A stretch of 64,000 nt of DNA from Rhodococcus sp. X156 (GTDB lineage: Bacteria > Actinomycetota > Actinomycetes > Mycobacteriales > Mycobacteriaceae), in the NCBI RefSeq assembly GCF_004006015.1, contig NZ_CP034766.1, positions 3,381,001 through 3,445,000 of the forward strand, written 5' to 3'. Below, piece after piece: positions 1 to 8,504 of the stretch. Under the pieces are notes generated by a model. The model was not told the origin of the DNA. It ran no database searches and was given only the letters and a program-made list of their open reading frames with translations. Within the stretch, counting starts at the first letter, position 1. Each line of letters opens with the position of its first letter. The position numbers were made by a program, and so were the translations under genes.

Positions 1-850
1 GCAGCTGCTGCACCAGCGCGGTGAGCTCCACCAGGCGGACGGCGCCAGGGGGCACGGTGCCCGGCGTGCGCCGCGCGGCCTGCTGGACGTAGCGGCGGGC
101 CCGGGCGGTGGCGGCCACCGCGATGCCCAGCCACACGTGGCCCCACAGCACGTGCGAGACCGGCAGCATGGTCTGCGCCGACACCTCGGCGTAGGGCTCG
201 GGCAGCACCAGCTCGGCCGGCACGTCGGCGTGCAGCAGGAAGCCGGGGCTGCAGGTGCCGCGGAAGCCCAGCGTGTCCCAGGTGCCGGTGGGCTCCAGGC
301 GCAGGTCGGCCCGGGGGCACACCACCAGCACCTGGTCGCTGGGCGGGCTGTCGCTGCTGCGCCGGGCGGTGGCCAGCACCACGTCGGCGTGCTCGCCGTA
401 GGAGATCACCGGCGCGTTCTTGGTCAGCACCACCCGGCCGGCACGGCCGTCGGCGACGTGGCAGCTGCTGGAGCGGACGTCGCCGCCGATGCCGATCTCG
501 GTGGTGGCCGAGGCCAGCAGCAGCTGCTCGCGCACCACCTGCTGCAGCAGCTGGCGGGCCGCCTCGGTGCCGCCGTGGCGCACCAGGCACAGCACCTGGA
601 TCTGGTGCATCGCGAAGATCATCGCGGTGGAGGCGCAGTGCTCCCCCAGGGCCTGCACCACGGCACCGACCTCGCCCAGCGAGCAGCCGTCCCCACCCAG
701 CTCCACCGGCACCGCGCAGGACATCAGCCGAGCCTCGCGCAGCGCCGTGACCGCCTCCTGGGGGAAGCGGGCGTCGCGGTCCACCTCCTCCGCGTGCTCG
801 CGCACCACGGTGGCGGCGATGGACCTGGCGGCGTCGGTGGGAGTGCCCAT
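1..850 (-). CDS. Acyl-CoA dehydrogenase-like flavoprotein (partial, C-terminus outside window)
   Basis: Reading the minus strand from the ATG at 850 gives 283 codons without a stop to the window edge. The protein has the N-terminal helical and middle beta domains of the acyl-CoA dehydrogenase fold: an N-terminal segment (AVPVELGGDG near residues 50-60), a FAMHQIQ segment, and a flavin-side TEIGIGGDVRSS segment. The C-terminal domain with the catalytic base is not in the window. The start lies one base after the stop of the acyl carrier protein gene. With an AcpS-like gene upstream, this suggests that it oxidises a carrier-protein-bound acyl group rather than a free CoA ester. This is inference, based on FkbI/AsmN-type enzymes that work beside a stand-alone ACP. 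Family is secure, substrate unknown. Confidence 0.8.
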   Translation of the reverse strand, partial: MGTPTDAARSIAATVVREHAEEVDRDARFPQEAVTALREARLMSCAVPVELGGDGCSLGEVGAVVQALGEHCASTAMIFAMHQIQVLCLVRHGGTEAARQLLQQVVREQLLLASATTEIGIGGDVRSSSCHVADGRAGRVVLTKNAPVISYGEHADVVLATARRSSDSPPSDQVLVVCPRADLRLEPTGTWDTLGFRGTCSPGFLLHADVPAELVLPEPYAEVSAQTMLPVSHVLWGHVWLGIAVAATARARRYVQQAARRTPGTVPPGAVRLVELTALVQQL

Positions 851-851
851 C

Positions 852-1118
852 TCAGGCAGCCCCGCGGACTTCCTGCACGGCGCTGCGGATGGCCCCGACG
901 CTGGCGAAGGTGGACTTGCGCAGCAACCGGTCCGGCAGCTCGATGTCGAAGGCGTCCTCGAGCGCGAGCATCACGTTGACGCTGGCGTGCGAGGTGAGCC
1001 CCAGCGCGTAGAGGTCGGCGTCGGGATCCACGCCCGCGCTGGAGATCGGCACCTTGCCGTGCTCGCGCAGCACGTCCACGATGATCTGCTCGTCCGCGAT
1101 CTGCTCGTCCGCCGTCAC
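852..1118 (-). CDS. Stand-alone acyl carrier protein
   Basis: Encodes 88 residues from a GTG at 1118 that overlaps the stop of the upstream gene as GTGA. The sequence has the ACP signature: an acidic four-helix domain with the motif LGLTS (residues about 39-43), whose serine should carry the 4'-phosphopantetheine arm, followed by helix II (VMLALEDAFDIELPD). An unusual acidic repeat (ADEQIADEQI) precedes the fold. A longer reading frame continues upstream but only as a shadow of the AcpS gene. It lies between an AcpS-like transferase and an acyl-CoA-dehydrogenase-like protein, so it probably holds a dedicated acyl unit for that enzyme rather than serving bulk fatty acid synthesis. Confidence 0.85.
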   Translation of the reverse strand: MTADEQIADEQIIVDVLREHGKVPISSAGVDPDADLYALGLTSHASVNVMLALEDAFDIELPDRLLRKSTFASVGAIRSAVQEVRGAA

Positions 1119-1576
1119 AGCTGGTCCTCCGCCTTGCGCTCGTGCTGGTCGTCCTGCTGGACCACCAGTGCCGTCCCTGCTTCCTTCGGCACGGGTGCGT
1201 CCCGTCCTGAGCGAACCGGCACGTGCACCACGGCCATCGCGTGCTCGCTGGTGTGCGACAGCGACACCTCGAACTCGCCCAGGCCCTGGGCGCGCGCCAG
1301 TGCCGCCGCCGGTCCGCTCAGGCGCACCCCGCACCAGCCGCCGGGATCGCTGACGATCTCGATGCTGGGCCAGGGCAGCGCGGCGTCGGCCGTGCGCAAC
1401 GTCTTGGCCACCGCCTCCTTGGCTGCGAAGCGGGCGGCCAGGCGCTCGGGGCGCTCGCCCGAGGCCGCCAGCTCACCGGCGGTGTAGACCCGGTCCAGGT
1501 AGCGCCTGCCGAAGGTGGCGACGCTGTCGGCGACCTCGCCGACCGACTGCAGGTCGCACCCCACTCGACACTGCAC
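1115..1576 (-). CDS. Holo-[acyl-carrier-protein] synthase (AcpS-like phosphopantetheinyl transferase)
   Basis: A 153-residue protein from a GTG at 1576. It carries the AcpS landmarks: an N-terminal GCDL segment whose Asp binds Mg, the RLAARFAAKEAVAKTL helix containing the metal-binding Glu, and the VSLSHTSEHAMAVV segment near residue 103. About 30 extra, poorly conserved residues follow the normal AcpS end. Expected role: transfer of phosphopantetheine from CoA to the serine of the ACP encoded next, whose GTG start overlaps this stop. Whether this is the housekeeping AcpS or one dedicated to the small operon cannot be told from the window. Confidence 0.85.
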   Translation of the reverse strand: MQCRVGCDLQSVGEVADSVATFGRRYLDRVYTAGELAASGERPERLAARFAAKEAVAKTLRTADAALPWPSIEIVSDPGGWCGVRLSGPAAALARAQGLGEFEVSLSHTSEHAMAVVHVPVRSGRDAPVPKEAGTALVVQQDDQHERKAEDQL

Positions 1577-1620
1577 CTCAGCCCGCCCCCGATGTCCGAA
1601 ACCACCCCTGCCCCGCCCTG

Positions 1621-1626
1621 ACTATA
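1621..1626 (-). promoter_or_regulatory. Possible -10 element for the acpS-ACP-dehydrogenase operon
   Basis: On the minus strand TATAGT lies about 45 bases before the GTG at 1576, in a short less GC-rich stretch between the divergent acpS and GGDEF genes. A -35 is not clear. A 7-base inverted repeat (TGTCGCG 1645-1651, CGCGACA 1673-1679) lies on the other side. Weak call based on position and match to TATAAT only. Confidence 0.3.
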
Positions 1627-1751
1627 GGGTTGAGATCGGTGAATTGTCGCGGGGCGCACCGCGCTTCACTTTCGCGACACCCGGCCGATTACTGAGGGTA
1701 AAGCCGCGACGACGCTGGACCCAGCAGCTGTCCCAAGCACAGGAGACTCCG

Positions 1752-4700
1752 ATGGGCCCCTCGTCCGCAGCGCCGTCCTCCGCGGGCACGGTGCCGCGCG
1801 CGCTGCGCCTGGAGGCGGTCGCCGAGACCGCCGCGCTGGACCGGCTCGCCGGCGTGCTCGGGGCGCAGGACCTGCTCGTCCTGCGCCGCGGGACCTCGCA
1901 GCACGGCGCTGGGTCCGCAGAGCCGCGCTTCCGCCTGGTCGGTGGGGTCGGCGCCGGCGAGCGCTGGGCCGGCGGGCTGTGGCTGGACCCGCGGAGCGAC
2001 CCGCTGGAGCGCCACCTGGCGGTCGGCGCGGTGCGGGTGTTCCACCACTCCCGGCCGCAGCGGGTGTTTGGTCCCTACTTCGCCCGGGCCGCCGTGGTGG
2101 TGCGGCTCAGCGACGACCTGGTCGTGGTGTTCGGCACCGACGACCCGCACGCCGCGCTGCTGGAGCGCACCGACGTGGAGCTGGTGGAGATCGCCGGCGC
2201 CGCCGCCGGACAGGTGCGCGAGGTGCCCGCCGCCAAGCCGCTGGCCGACGAGCTGGAGATCCTCACCGCTCGGCGCGTGCTCAGCGACCGGAGCGGGCCC
2301 ACCAGCAGCGTGGAGGACGCGCTCGCCGCCGTGGCGGACGTGTCCCGGGAGGCCCTGGGATGCGCCCGAGCGGTGATCTGGCTGCCCGACGGCAGGCTGC
2401 GCGTGTCCGGGCCGCCCGGGCTCACCCTGGACACCGCGCTGCTCGACGACGTGATGCGGCGGCAGTGGGACCACCGGCACCAGCTGCCGACCTGCGTGCA
2501 GGACGCCACGGAGAACCCGCTGGGCTACCCGCTCGACCCCAGCGCGGGGATCTGCTCGTACCTGACGGTCGCCGTGGGCGAGCCCGCCGCCGCGCTGCTC
2601 ACCGTCGCCCACAGCGACGCCGCACCCCGCGGCTTCACCAACCACGAGCGGGCGCTCACCGAGCAGCTCGCCCTCAGCGCGGACACCGGGCTGGCCACCG
2701 CCCTGCTGCGCGAGCAGCTGCTGCGTGCCGTCGTCGAGGAGTCCAGCGCCGCCCGTGAGCTGGCCCGGGTCAACGCCGAGCTGGCCGAGGCTGCGCTGCG
2801 CGACGCGCTGACCGGCCTGGCCAACCGCAGCCTGCTGGAGCAGCGCACCGCCCACCTCACCCGGTCTCCCGCCGCCCCCGACCGCTCCGCCGACTCCGCA
2901 CAGGCGGTGCACCCGGTGCTGCTCTACATCGACCTGGACTCCTTCAAGTCGGTCAACGACGACTACGGGCACACCGTGGGCGACGCGGTGCTGGTGGAGT
3001 TCGCGCGTCGGCTGCGCGAGTCCTGCCGTCCCGACGACGTGCCCGCCCGGCTGGCCGGCGACGAGTTCGCGCTGCTCATGGTGGAGCCGCTGACCACCGA
3101 GCAGGCGCTGTCGGTGGCCGAGCGGGTGGTGCGGGCCGCGGCACAGCCGTTCCTGGTGGACACCCACCTCGTCACCATCGGCGCCTCGGTGGGTGTCACC
3201 ACCGTGCCCACCGCGCACCAGGACCCGCCGCCGCTGGACGTGCTGCTGCACCAGGCGGACCTGGCGATGTACCGGGCCAAGTCGCGCGGCCGCGGACGGG
3301 CGGAGGTCTACACCGAGCGCATCAAGCCGCCGGTGAGCTCGCGCAACCGCCGCTGGGCCGACGACCCCGCCGCCGGCCGGCGCCTGCAGGACGCGCTGGA
3401 CACCGATGCCCTGACGATGCAGTACCAGCCCAGCGTCGACCTGGTCAGCGGCCAGGTGCAGGGCGTGACTGCCGGCGCGTGCTGGCCGCAGCACCCGGGC
3501 CAGGCCATGCCCAGCGACCAGCTGGTGCCGCTGGCCGAGCGCACCGGGCTGATCGGCCCGCTGGGCGAGTGGGTGCTGCGCCAGGCCTGCGGCGACATCG
3601 CCGCGCGGGCCCGCCTGGACGACACCGAGGCCGCCGTGCTCAGCGTGCGGGTGCGCCCGACCCAGCTGGAGGACCCGGCGCTGCCCGCGCTGGTCATGGC
3701 GACGCTGGAGGAGACCGGGCTGCCCGCCGAGCGGTTGTGCCTGCTGGTCTCCGAGACCGGGACCAGCGCGCACCAGGAGACCGTCGCCGACACCCTGCAC
3801 ACGCTGCAGGCCCAGGGCGTGCTGATCGCGGTGGACGGCTACGGCGCCGGTCACTCCTCGGTCACCCTGCTGCGGCACCTGCCCCTGGACTGCGTGCACA
3901 TCGGCGCCGACCTCGTCTCGCACGTGGACACCAGCCCCACCGACGCGGTGCTGACCCGGCTCATCATCGAGGCCGCCCACGCGCTGGGGCTGCGGGTGTG
4001 CGCCGAGGGCGTGGACCGTCACGCCCAGCTGGAGCAGCTGGCGGCGCTGGGCTGCGACGTCGCGCAGGGACACCTGCTCGGCGGGCCGGTCAGCGCCACC
4101 CTGCTGGACACGCGTGACCGGGCGGTGCGCCACCTCATCACCGCCGGGCCCACCCAGCGCCACGGTGCCGGCACCCTGACCACCCTGCTGGACGACCACG
4201 GCCTGATCACCTACGTCTCCGCCGACTGCGTGGAGCTGCTGGGCTACCAGCCCGCCGAGCTGATGGGCACCCGTGCCCTGGACCTGGTGCCCCAGCCGCA
4301 CCGCGACCAGCTGGCCTCCGGCGACCTGGCCGCCGCCGAGCGCACCCGCACCCACCCGCTGGTGCGCAAGGACGGCAGCGTGGCCTGGGTGGACGTCGCC
4401 TTCCGGCCCATCCGCGAGCCGGGCACCGGCGGGCTGCGCCGGCTGTCCACCACCGCCGTCGACGTCACCGACCGGGTGCACGCCCAGACCGCGCTGGTCA
4501 ACCGCGCCGAGCTGCTGCGCCGGGCGTTCGACGCCCTGCCGCACGGGGCGCTCGCGCTGTCCCCGCAAGGCACGGTGCTGCAGGCCAACACCGCGCTGGC
4601 CAGCCTGCTGGGCCGGGGCGCGGCGGAGCTGGTCGGCCTGCGGCTGCACGAGCTGGTGCACCCGGACACCCACGACGAGGTGGCCGCGCACCTGCGCCAG

Positions 4701-4877
4701 GCCCGCACCGGCGGCGGCACCGAGATCAGCGTCGGGCTGGTGCTGCTGCACGCCGACGGCAACTCGGTGCACGGCGAGCTGAGCCTGTACCACGTGGCCG
4801 ACCAGCTGGGGCGGCCCTTCCTCGTGGGGCACCTGCGCCCCAGCGCCCAGGAGGTGAGCCGTGCCCCGCTGGCCTGA
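1752..4877 (+). CDS. GAF-GGDEF-degenerate EAL-PAS-PAS cyclic-di-GMP signalling protein
   Basis: A 1041-residue cytoplasmic protein. The ATG at 1752 follows AGGAG at six bases; the open frame extends further upstream but without coding character. Order: N-terminal region with a GAF-like domain (about 185-325), GGDEF domain (from DALTGLANR near 351; signature AGDEF at 435-439, a variant known in active cyclases), EAL-type domain (about 545-790), then two PAS domains (about 810-910 and 920-1030). The EAL domain looks catalytically dead: the EAL triad is replaced by AGA in TAGACW, and the usual DDFGTG is DGYGAG near 695. Likely role: sensor-controlled c-di-GMP synthesis, with the EAL shell binding or regulating. 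The downstream GGDEF-EAL gene overlaps its end by 17 bases. Confidence 0.9.
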   Translation: MGPSSAAPSSAGTVPRALRLEAVAETAALDRLAGVLGAQDLLVLRRGTSQHGAGSAEPRFRLVGGVGAGERWAGGLWLDPRSDPLERHLAVGAVRVFHHSRPQRVFGPYFARAAVVVRLSDDLVVVFGTDDPHAALLERTDVELVEIAGAAAGQVREVPAAKPLADELEILTARRVLSDRSGPTSSVEDALAAVADVSREALGCARAVIWLPDGRLRVSGPPGLTLDTALLDDVMRRQWDHRHQLPTCVQDATENPLGYPLDPSAGICSYLTVAVGEPAAALLTVAHSDAAPRGFTNHERALTEQLALSADTGLATALLREQLLRAVVEESSAARELARVNAELAEAALRDALTGLANRSLLEQRTAHLTRSPAAPDRSADSAQAVHPVLLYIDLDSFKSVNDDYGHTVGDAVLVEFARRLRESCRPDDVPARLAGDEFALLMVEPLTTEQALSVAERVVRAAAQPFLVDTHLVTIGASVGVTTVPTAHQDPPPLDVLLHQADLAMYRAKSRGRGRAEVYTERIKPPVSSRNRRWADDPAAGRRLQDALDTDALTMQYQPSVDLVSGQVQGVTAGACWPQHPGQAMPSDQLVPLAERTGLIGPLGEWVLRQACGDIAARARLDDTEAAVLSVRVRPTQLEDPALPALVMATLEETGLPAERLCLLVSETGTSAHQETVADTLHTLQAQGVLIAVDGYGAGHSSVTLLRHLPLDCVHIGADLVSHVDTSPTDAVLTRLIIEAAHALGLRVCAEGVDRHAQLEQLAALGCDVAQGHLLGGPVSATLLDTRDRAVRHLITAGPTQRHGAGTLTTLLDDHGLITYVSADCVELLGYQPAELMGTRALDLVPQPHRDQLASGDLAAAERTRTHPLVRKDGSVAWVDVAFRPIREPGTGGLRRLSTTAVDVTDRVHAQTALVNRAELLRRAFDALPHGALALSPQGTVLQANTALASLLGRGAAELVGLRLHELVHPDTHDEVAAHLRQARTGGGTEISVGLVLLHADGNSVHGELSLYHVADQLGRPFLVGHLRPSAQEVSRAPLA

Positions 4878-6645
4878 CTCCGCGAGCGCCTGGCACCGGC
4901 GACAGCGCCGACACCCGGTGATCGCCACCCCGATGGTGATGGCCCGCGCCTTCGGCCTGCTCTTCTCCGCCGGTGGCCTGCTGGTCAGCCTGGCCGCGCT
5001 CGTCCCGCACAACCAGGCCGCCTCCCTCGGCACCCTGTACGTGGTGGCGGGGGTCGCGGTGGTGGTGGGTACCGCGCTGCTGCTGTGCGGCGACCGGCTG
5101 CGCCGAGCAGCGTTCAACCCGCTGGTCTCCCTGGGCGTGCTGCTGCTGGGCGTCGGGGCGCACACCAGCGGCGGCGGTGCACCCGCCATCTCCATCCTGT
5201 GCTGCAACGTCTTCGTGGCCGCGGTGGTGTTCTTCTTCTCCCGCTGGTGGGTGGTGGTGCACCTGCTCAGCGCGGTGGCCTCCTGCATCGGGGTGACCTG
5301 GGCCGACGGGGACACCCAGCGCTGGGCGGGGCTGGTGGTCGCGGCCATCGTGGTCATCATCGGGTACCTGCAGCACTGGCTGATGCGGCTGGCCGACCAG
5401 ACCGACGTGGACACCCTCACCGGGTTGCACAACCGCCGCGGCTTCGACCGCTACCTGCGCGCCGCGGTGGACAAGGCCCGGCTCACCGGCCAGCCGCTCA
5501 CCCTCGCGCTGCTGGACCTGGACCGCTTCTCGCTGGTCAACCTCACCGGTGGGCACGCCGCCGGCGACGCGGTGCTGCAGACCGTTGCGACCGTGCTGCG
5601 CGAGGTCGTCGGACCCGACCACGCCATCGCCCGCTTCGGCGGCGACGAGTTCGCCCTGCTGCTCGGCTGCGGCGAGGAGGAGGCCGCCGCGGTGGTCGAG
5701 CAGGTCCGCGCTGCACTCCCCCAGCACGCCTGCTCGGCGGGCGTCACCACCTGGCAGGCCGGGGAGTCGGCGTCGCTGCTGGTGGGCCGGGCCGATGCCG
5801 GGCTGTACCGGGCCAAGAAGGACGGCGGAAGCCGGGTGGTGGTGGAGCGCACCCGCCGCTCACCGGTGGCGGTGGAGCTGCGCGCCGCGGTGGAGACCGG
5901 GGCGCTGGACGTGCACTACCAGCCGGTCGTGGACCTGCGCACCGGCGTGGTGGTGGGCATGGAGGCGCTCGCCCGCTGGCGCAGCAGCAGCTACCCCGGC
6001 ATCACCCCGGACCAGTTCATCGCCATCGCCGAGCGCGATGACTGCATCCACGCCCTGGGTCACCACGTGCTGCGCAAGTCCTGCTCCGACGCGGCCTGGA
6101 TGCAGGACGCCACCGGGGTGGCGCTGCGGCTGAACGTCAACGTCTCCGGCCTGGAGCTGATGAGCTCGCGCTACCTGCACGGGGTGCAGGACGTCCTCGC
6201 CAGCACGGGCTGGCCGGCCGAGCAGCTGGTGCTGGAGGTGACCGAGAGCGTGCTGGTCCCCGACGCGGTGCACGCGGTCAACCTGCTCAAGCAGCTGCGC
6301 GCCCTCGGCGTGCGCGTGGCCATCGACGACTTCGGCACCGGGTACTCCTCGCTGAGCCGCCTGGACGACCTGCCACGGGACTTCCTCAAGCTGGACCGCG
6401 CCTTCGTCTCCACGCTGCAGCGCGGCGAGCCCGTCCCCGCCGTGCTCACCGCCATCGCCGCGCTGTCCAAGGCGCTGACGATCGAGGTCATCGCCGAGGG
6501 CGTGGAGGACGACTACCAGGCGGAGACGCTGGCGGAGCTGGGCTACCCGATGGCGCAGGGCTACTACTACGGCCGCCCGATGCCCGCCACCGAGCTGGTG
6601 GCCCTGCTCGGGCGCACCACCTCGGACGTGGCCACCCCGGTCTGA
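4861..6645 (+). CDS. Membrane GGDEF-EAL protein (bifunctional diguanylate cyclase/phosphodiesterase)
   Basis: A 594-residue protein from a GTG at 4861, overlapping the previous gene by 17 bases. About five hydrophobic segments (residues 25-165) form an N-terminal membrane unit, followed by a GGDEF domain with intact GGDEF at 260-264 and an EAL domain with intact EAL at 368-370 (EALARW), VNVS, and IDDFGTGYSS near 489. Both catalytic sites therefore look functional. Known members of this architecture make and degrade c-di-GMP, with the balance set by the sensor part. The overlap with the preceding PAS/GGDEF protein implies co-translation, so a degenerate and an intact phosphodiesterase module are made together. 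Confidence 0.92.
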   Translation: MPRWPDSASAWHRRQRRHPVIATPMVMARAFGLLFSAGGLLVSLAALVPHNQAASLGTLYVVAGVAVVVGTALLLCGDRLRRAAFNPLVSLGVLLLGVGAHTSGGGAPAISILCCNVFVAAVVFFFSRWWVVVHLLSAVASCIGVTWADGDTQRWAGLVVAAIVVIIGYLQHWLMRLADQTDVDTLTGLHNRRGFDRYLRAAVDKARLTGQPLTLALLDLDRFSLVNLTGGHAAGDAVLQTVATVLREVVGPDHAIARFGGDEFALLLGCGEEEAAAVVEQVRAALPQHACSAGVTTWQAGESASLLVGRADAGLYRAKKDGGSRVVVERTRRSPVAVELRAAVETGALDVHYQPVVDLRTGVVVGMEALARWRSSSYPGITPDQFIAIAERDDCIHALGHHVLRKSCSDAAWMQDATGVALRLNVNVSGLELMSSRYLHGVQDVLASTGWPAEQLVLEVTESVLVPDAVHAVNLLKQLRALGVRVAIDDFGTGYSSLSRLDDLPRDFLKLDRAFVSTLQRGEPVPAVLTAIAALSKALTIEVIAEGVEDDYQAETLAELGYPMAQGYYYGRPMPATELVALLGRTTSDVATPV

Positions 6646-6665
6646 CCTCCCGTGGCGAGCCCCGT

Positions 6666-6689
6666 CCCGGCCCGGCTGTCCCGGCCGGG
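6666..6689 (+). terminator. Possible weak hairpin terminator after the GGDEF-EAL gene
   Basis: CCCGGCC (6666-6672) can pair with GGCCGGG (6683-6689) around a 10-base loop, 21 bases after the stop, followed by TTGTCC. There is no clear T-run, and GC-rich pairings are common here, so this is tentative. Confidence 0.3.
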
Positions 6690-6836
6690 TTGTCCGAGGT
6701 CATCCGTCGAGTGTGACCTGTCCCACCGAGCGGGAAGCGCCCCAGGCCCGCCCAGGCCCCGGCGTAGCGTCCGCCAGGGCCCGGCGAGCTCGCAGCCGGC
6801 ACCTGCACCCGCCGTCTCGCGAAAGGTCTACCCCGC

Positions 6837-7652
6837 ATGCCCTCGATGCAGCGCTTCACCGGCAAGGTCGCCTTCATCACCGGAGCCGCCCGCGGCCAGG
6901 GACGTGCCGAGGCGGTGCGGCTGGCCGAGGAGGGCGCCGACATCATCGGCATCGACATCTGCGAGAAGCTGCCTTCCACCATCTACGAGGGCGCCACCTC
7001 CGCCGACCTCAAGGAGACCGTGCGCCTGGTGGAGGCCACCGGGCGGCGGATGATCGCCACCGAGGCCGACGTCCGGGACTTCGACGGGCTGTCCGCGGCG
7101 CTGCAGGCCGGGGTCGCCGAGCTGGGCCGCCTGGACGTGGTGATCGCCAACGCCGGGGTCTGCTCCGCCGCCAACTCCTGGGAGATCACTGCCGAGCAGT
7201 GGAAGGAGACCATCGACATCAACCTCACCGGCGTCTTCCACACCGCCAAGGCCGCCATCCCGATCCTGCTCGAGCAGGGCACCGGCGGCAGCATGATCTT
7301 CACCAGCTCGGTGGCGGGCCTGCGCGGGCTGCCCTTCGTCGGGCACTACGTGGCCAGCAAGCACGGCATCGTCGGGCTGGCCCGGACCATGGCCAACGAG
7401 CTGGGCCAGCACAACATCCGGGTGAACACGGTGCACCCCAACGGCGTGGACAGCGGGATGCGGCCCACCGACATGACGCCCTACATCGCCGAGCACGCGC
7501 ACACGCTGGCACCGATGTTCATGAACGCGCTGTCCGACCCGATCAGCCAGCCCGAGGACATCGCCAACGCGGTGGCGTGGCTCGCCTCCGACGAGGCCCG
7601 GCACGTCACCGGCATCCAGCTGCCCGTCGACCTCGGCCACCTGGTCCGCTAG
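6837..7652 (+). CDS. Mycofactocin-type short-chain dehydrogenase/reductase
   Basis: A 271-residue classical SDR. It has the Gly-rich NAD motif TGAARGQGR (about 15-23), NAG near residue 104, and catalytic Ser-Tyr-Lys (TSSVAG, HYVASKHG). The GARGQGR form and the insertion around DICEKLPSTIYEGATSADLKETVRLVEATGRRMI are typical of the actinobacterial SDR subfamily in which NAD stays bound and is re-oxidised through mycofactocin. That assignment comes from family knowledge; the substrate (an alcohol or carveol-like compound) is unknown. An in-frame ATG also exists three codons later. A strong hairpin follows the gene. No mycofactocin biosynthesis gene is in the window. Confidence 0.85.
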   Translation: MPSMQRFTGKVAFITGAARGQGRAEAVRLAEEGADIIGIDICEKLPSTIYEGATSADLKETVRLVEATGRRMIATEADVRDFDGLSAALQAGVAELGRLDVVIANAGVCSAANSWEITAEQWKETIDINLTGVFHTAKAAIPILLEQGTGGSMIFTSSVAGLRGLPFVGHYVASKHGIVGLARTMANELGQHNIRVNTVHPNGVDSGMRPTDMTPYIAEHAHTLAPMFMNALSDPISQPEDIANAVAWLASDEARHVTGIQLPVDLGHLVR

Positions 7653-7665
7653 CCCCGCACGCAGT

Positions 7666-7695
7666 CGGCCCCGCACCGTGGAGGGTGCGGGGCCG
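7666..7695. terminator. Bidirectional hairpin between SDR and dcd
   Basis: A perfect 12-bp stem (7666-7677 with 7684-7695) encloses a 6-base loop and sits 13 bases after the SDR stop, between convergent genes. There is no T-run, as is common in actinobacteria. It could terminate SDR transcription; on the other strand it lies 70 bases past the dcd stop. Confidence 0.75.
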
Positions 7696-7711
7696 CCGTG
7701 CTGAGTAGGTG

Positions 7712-7758
7712 GTACTTGCAGACGCGCCAAGCGCGGGGATGGGCGTACTTGCAGACGC
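7712..7758. repeat. Two direct copies of a 14-base motif between SDR and dcd
   Basis: GTACTTGCAGACGC occurs at 7712-7725 and again at 7745-7758, 33 bases apart, with a small CG-rich inverted segment between them. The second copy ends six bases before the dcd stop codon. Function unknown; could be an intergenic repeat family or a remnant of a duplication. Confidence 0.7.
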
Positions 7759-7764
7759 CCCCAG

Positions 7765-8346
7765 TCAGCGCTGGGTGCTGACCTTGTGGAAGTTCAGGTA
7801 CGCCTTGGACGGGGTAGGGCCGCGCTGGTTCTGGTACCGGGAGCCGGCGGCGGCGCTGCCGTAGGGGTCCTGCGCGGCCGAGGACAGCTTGAGCAGGCAC
7901 AGCTGGCCGATCTTCATGCCCGGCCACAGCGTGATGGGCAGGTTCGCCACGTTGGAGAGCTCCAGGGTGATGTGCCCGCTGAACCCCGGGTCGATGAAAC
8001 CCGCGGTGGAGTGGGTGAGCAGGCCCAGCCGCCCCAGCGACGACTTGCCCTCCAGCCGCCCGGCCAGGTCGTCGGGCAGCGAGCACGTCTCCAGCGTCGA
8101 CCCCAGCACGAACTCGCCCGGGTGCAGCACGAAGGGCTCGTCGCCCTCGGCCTCCACCAGCGAGGTCAGCTCGTCCTGCTGCTGGGCGGGATCGATGTGG
8201 GTGTACCGGGTGTTGTTGAAGACCCGGAAGAAGCGGTCCAGCCGCACGTCCACGCTGGAGGGCTGGACCATCGCCGGGTCGTAGGGGTCGAGCCCCAGAC
8301 GCCCTGCGTCGATCTCGGCCCGGATGTCACGATCAGAGAGCAGCAC
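7765..8346 (-). CDS. dcd: dCTP deaminase
   Basis: Encodes 193 residues from a GTG at 8346, giving the family N-terminus [12 protein letters not shown]; an ATG 45 bases upstream would add 15 unconserved residues. Diagnostic segments: [26 protein letters not shown], the active-site [10 protein letters not shown], and [14 protein letters not shown] containing the catalytic Glu. The C-terminal [13 protein letters not shown] lid is also present. It supplies dUTP, or dUMP directly, since mycobacterial Dcd is bifunctional and this protein has the same length and very similar motifs. It stands alone here, convergent with the SDR gene and divergent from a GGDEF-EAL gene. Confidence 0.96.
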   Translation of the reverse strand: MLLSDRDIRAEIDAGRLGLDPYDPAMVQPSSVDVRLDRFFRVFNNTRYTHIDPAQQQDELTSLVEAEGDEPFVLHPGEFVLGSTLETCSLPDDLAGRLEGKSSLGRLGLLTHSTAGFIDPGFSGHITLELSNVANLPITLWPGMKIGQLCLLKLSSAAQDPYGSAAAGSRYQNQRGPTPSKAYLNFHKVSTQR

Positions 8347-8504
8347 GACGCGAGCGTAGTCGACGCCGGGTATCCCCCGGCCCACCGCCACGGGACCCGC
8401 CGTGGTGGCGAAAGTGCCTGGTCGGTGCCATTCTGGGCGCCGAATGCCCGCGGGACGTCGTCCATCCGGGTGCTCACCGTCTCTGGGGGGAGCAACACAG
8501 TCGC

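Noticed and set aside
1515-1751. Upstream extension of the GGDEF gene start
   Set aside because: Overlaps the acpS start region; a good AGGAG sits before ATG 1752.
1689-5432. Very long minus-strand open frame (1247 codons) opposite the GGDEF/EAL genes
   Set aside because: High-GC shadow of the plus-strand genes: His/Gln/Gly-rich composition, no domain, and the plus strand shows clear GGDEF, EAL and PAS motifs.
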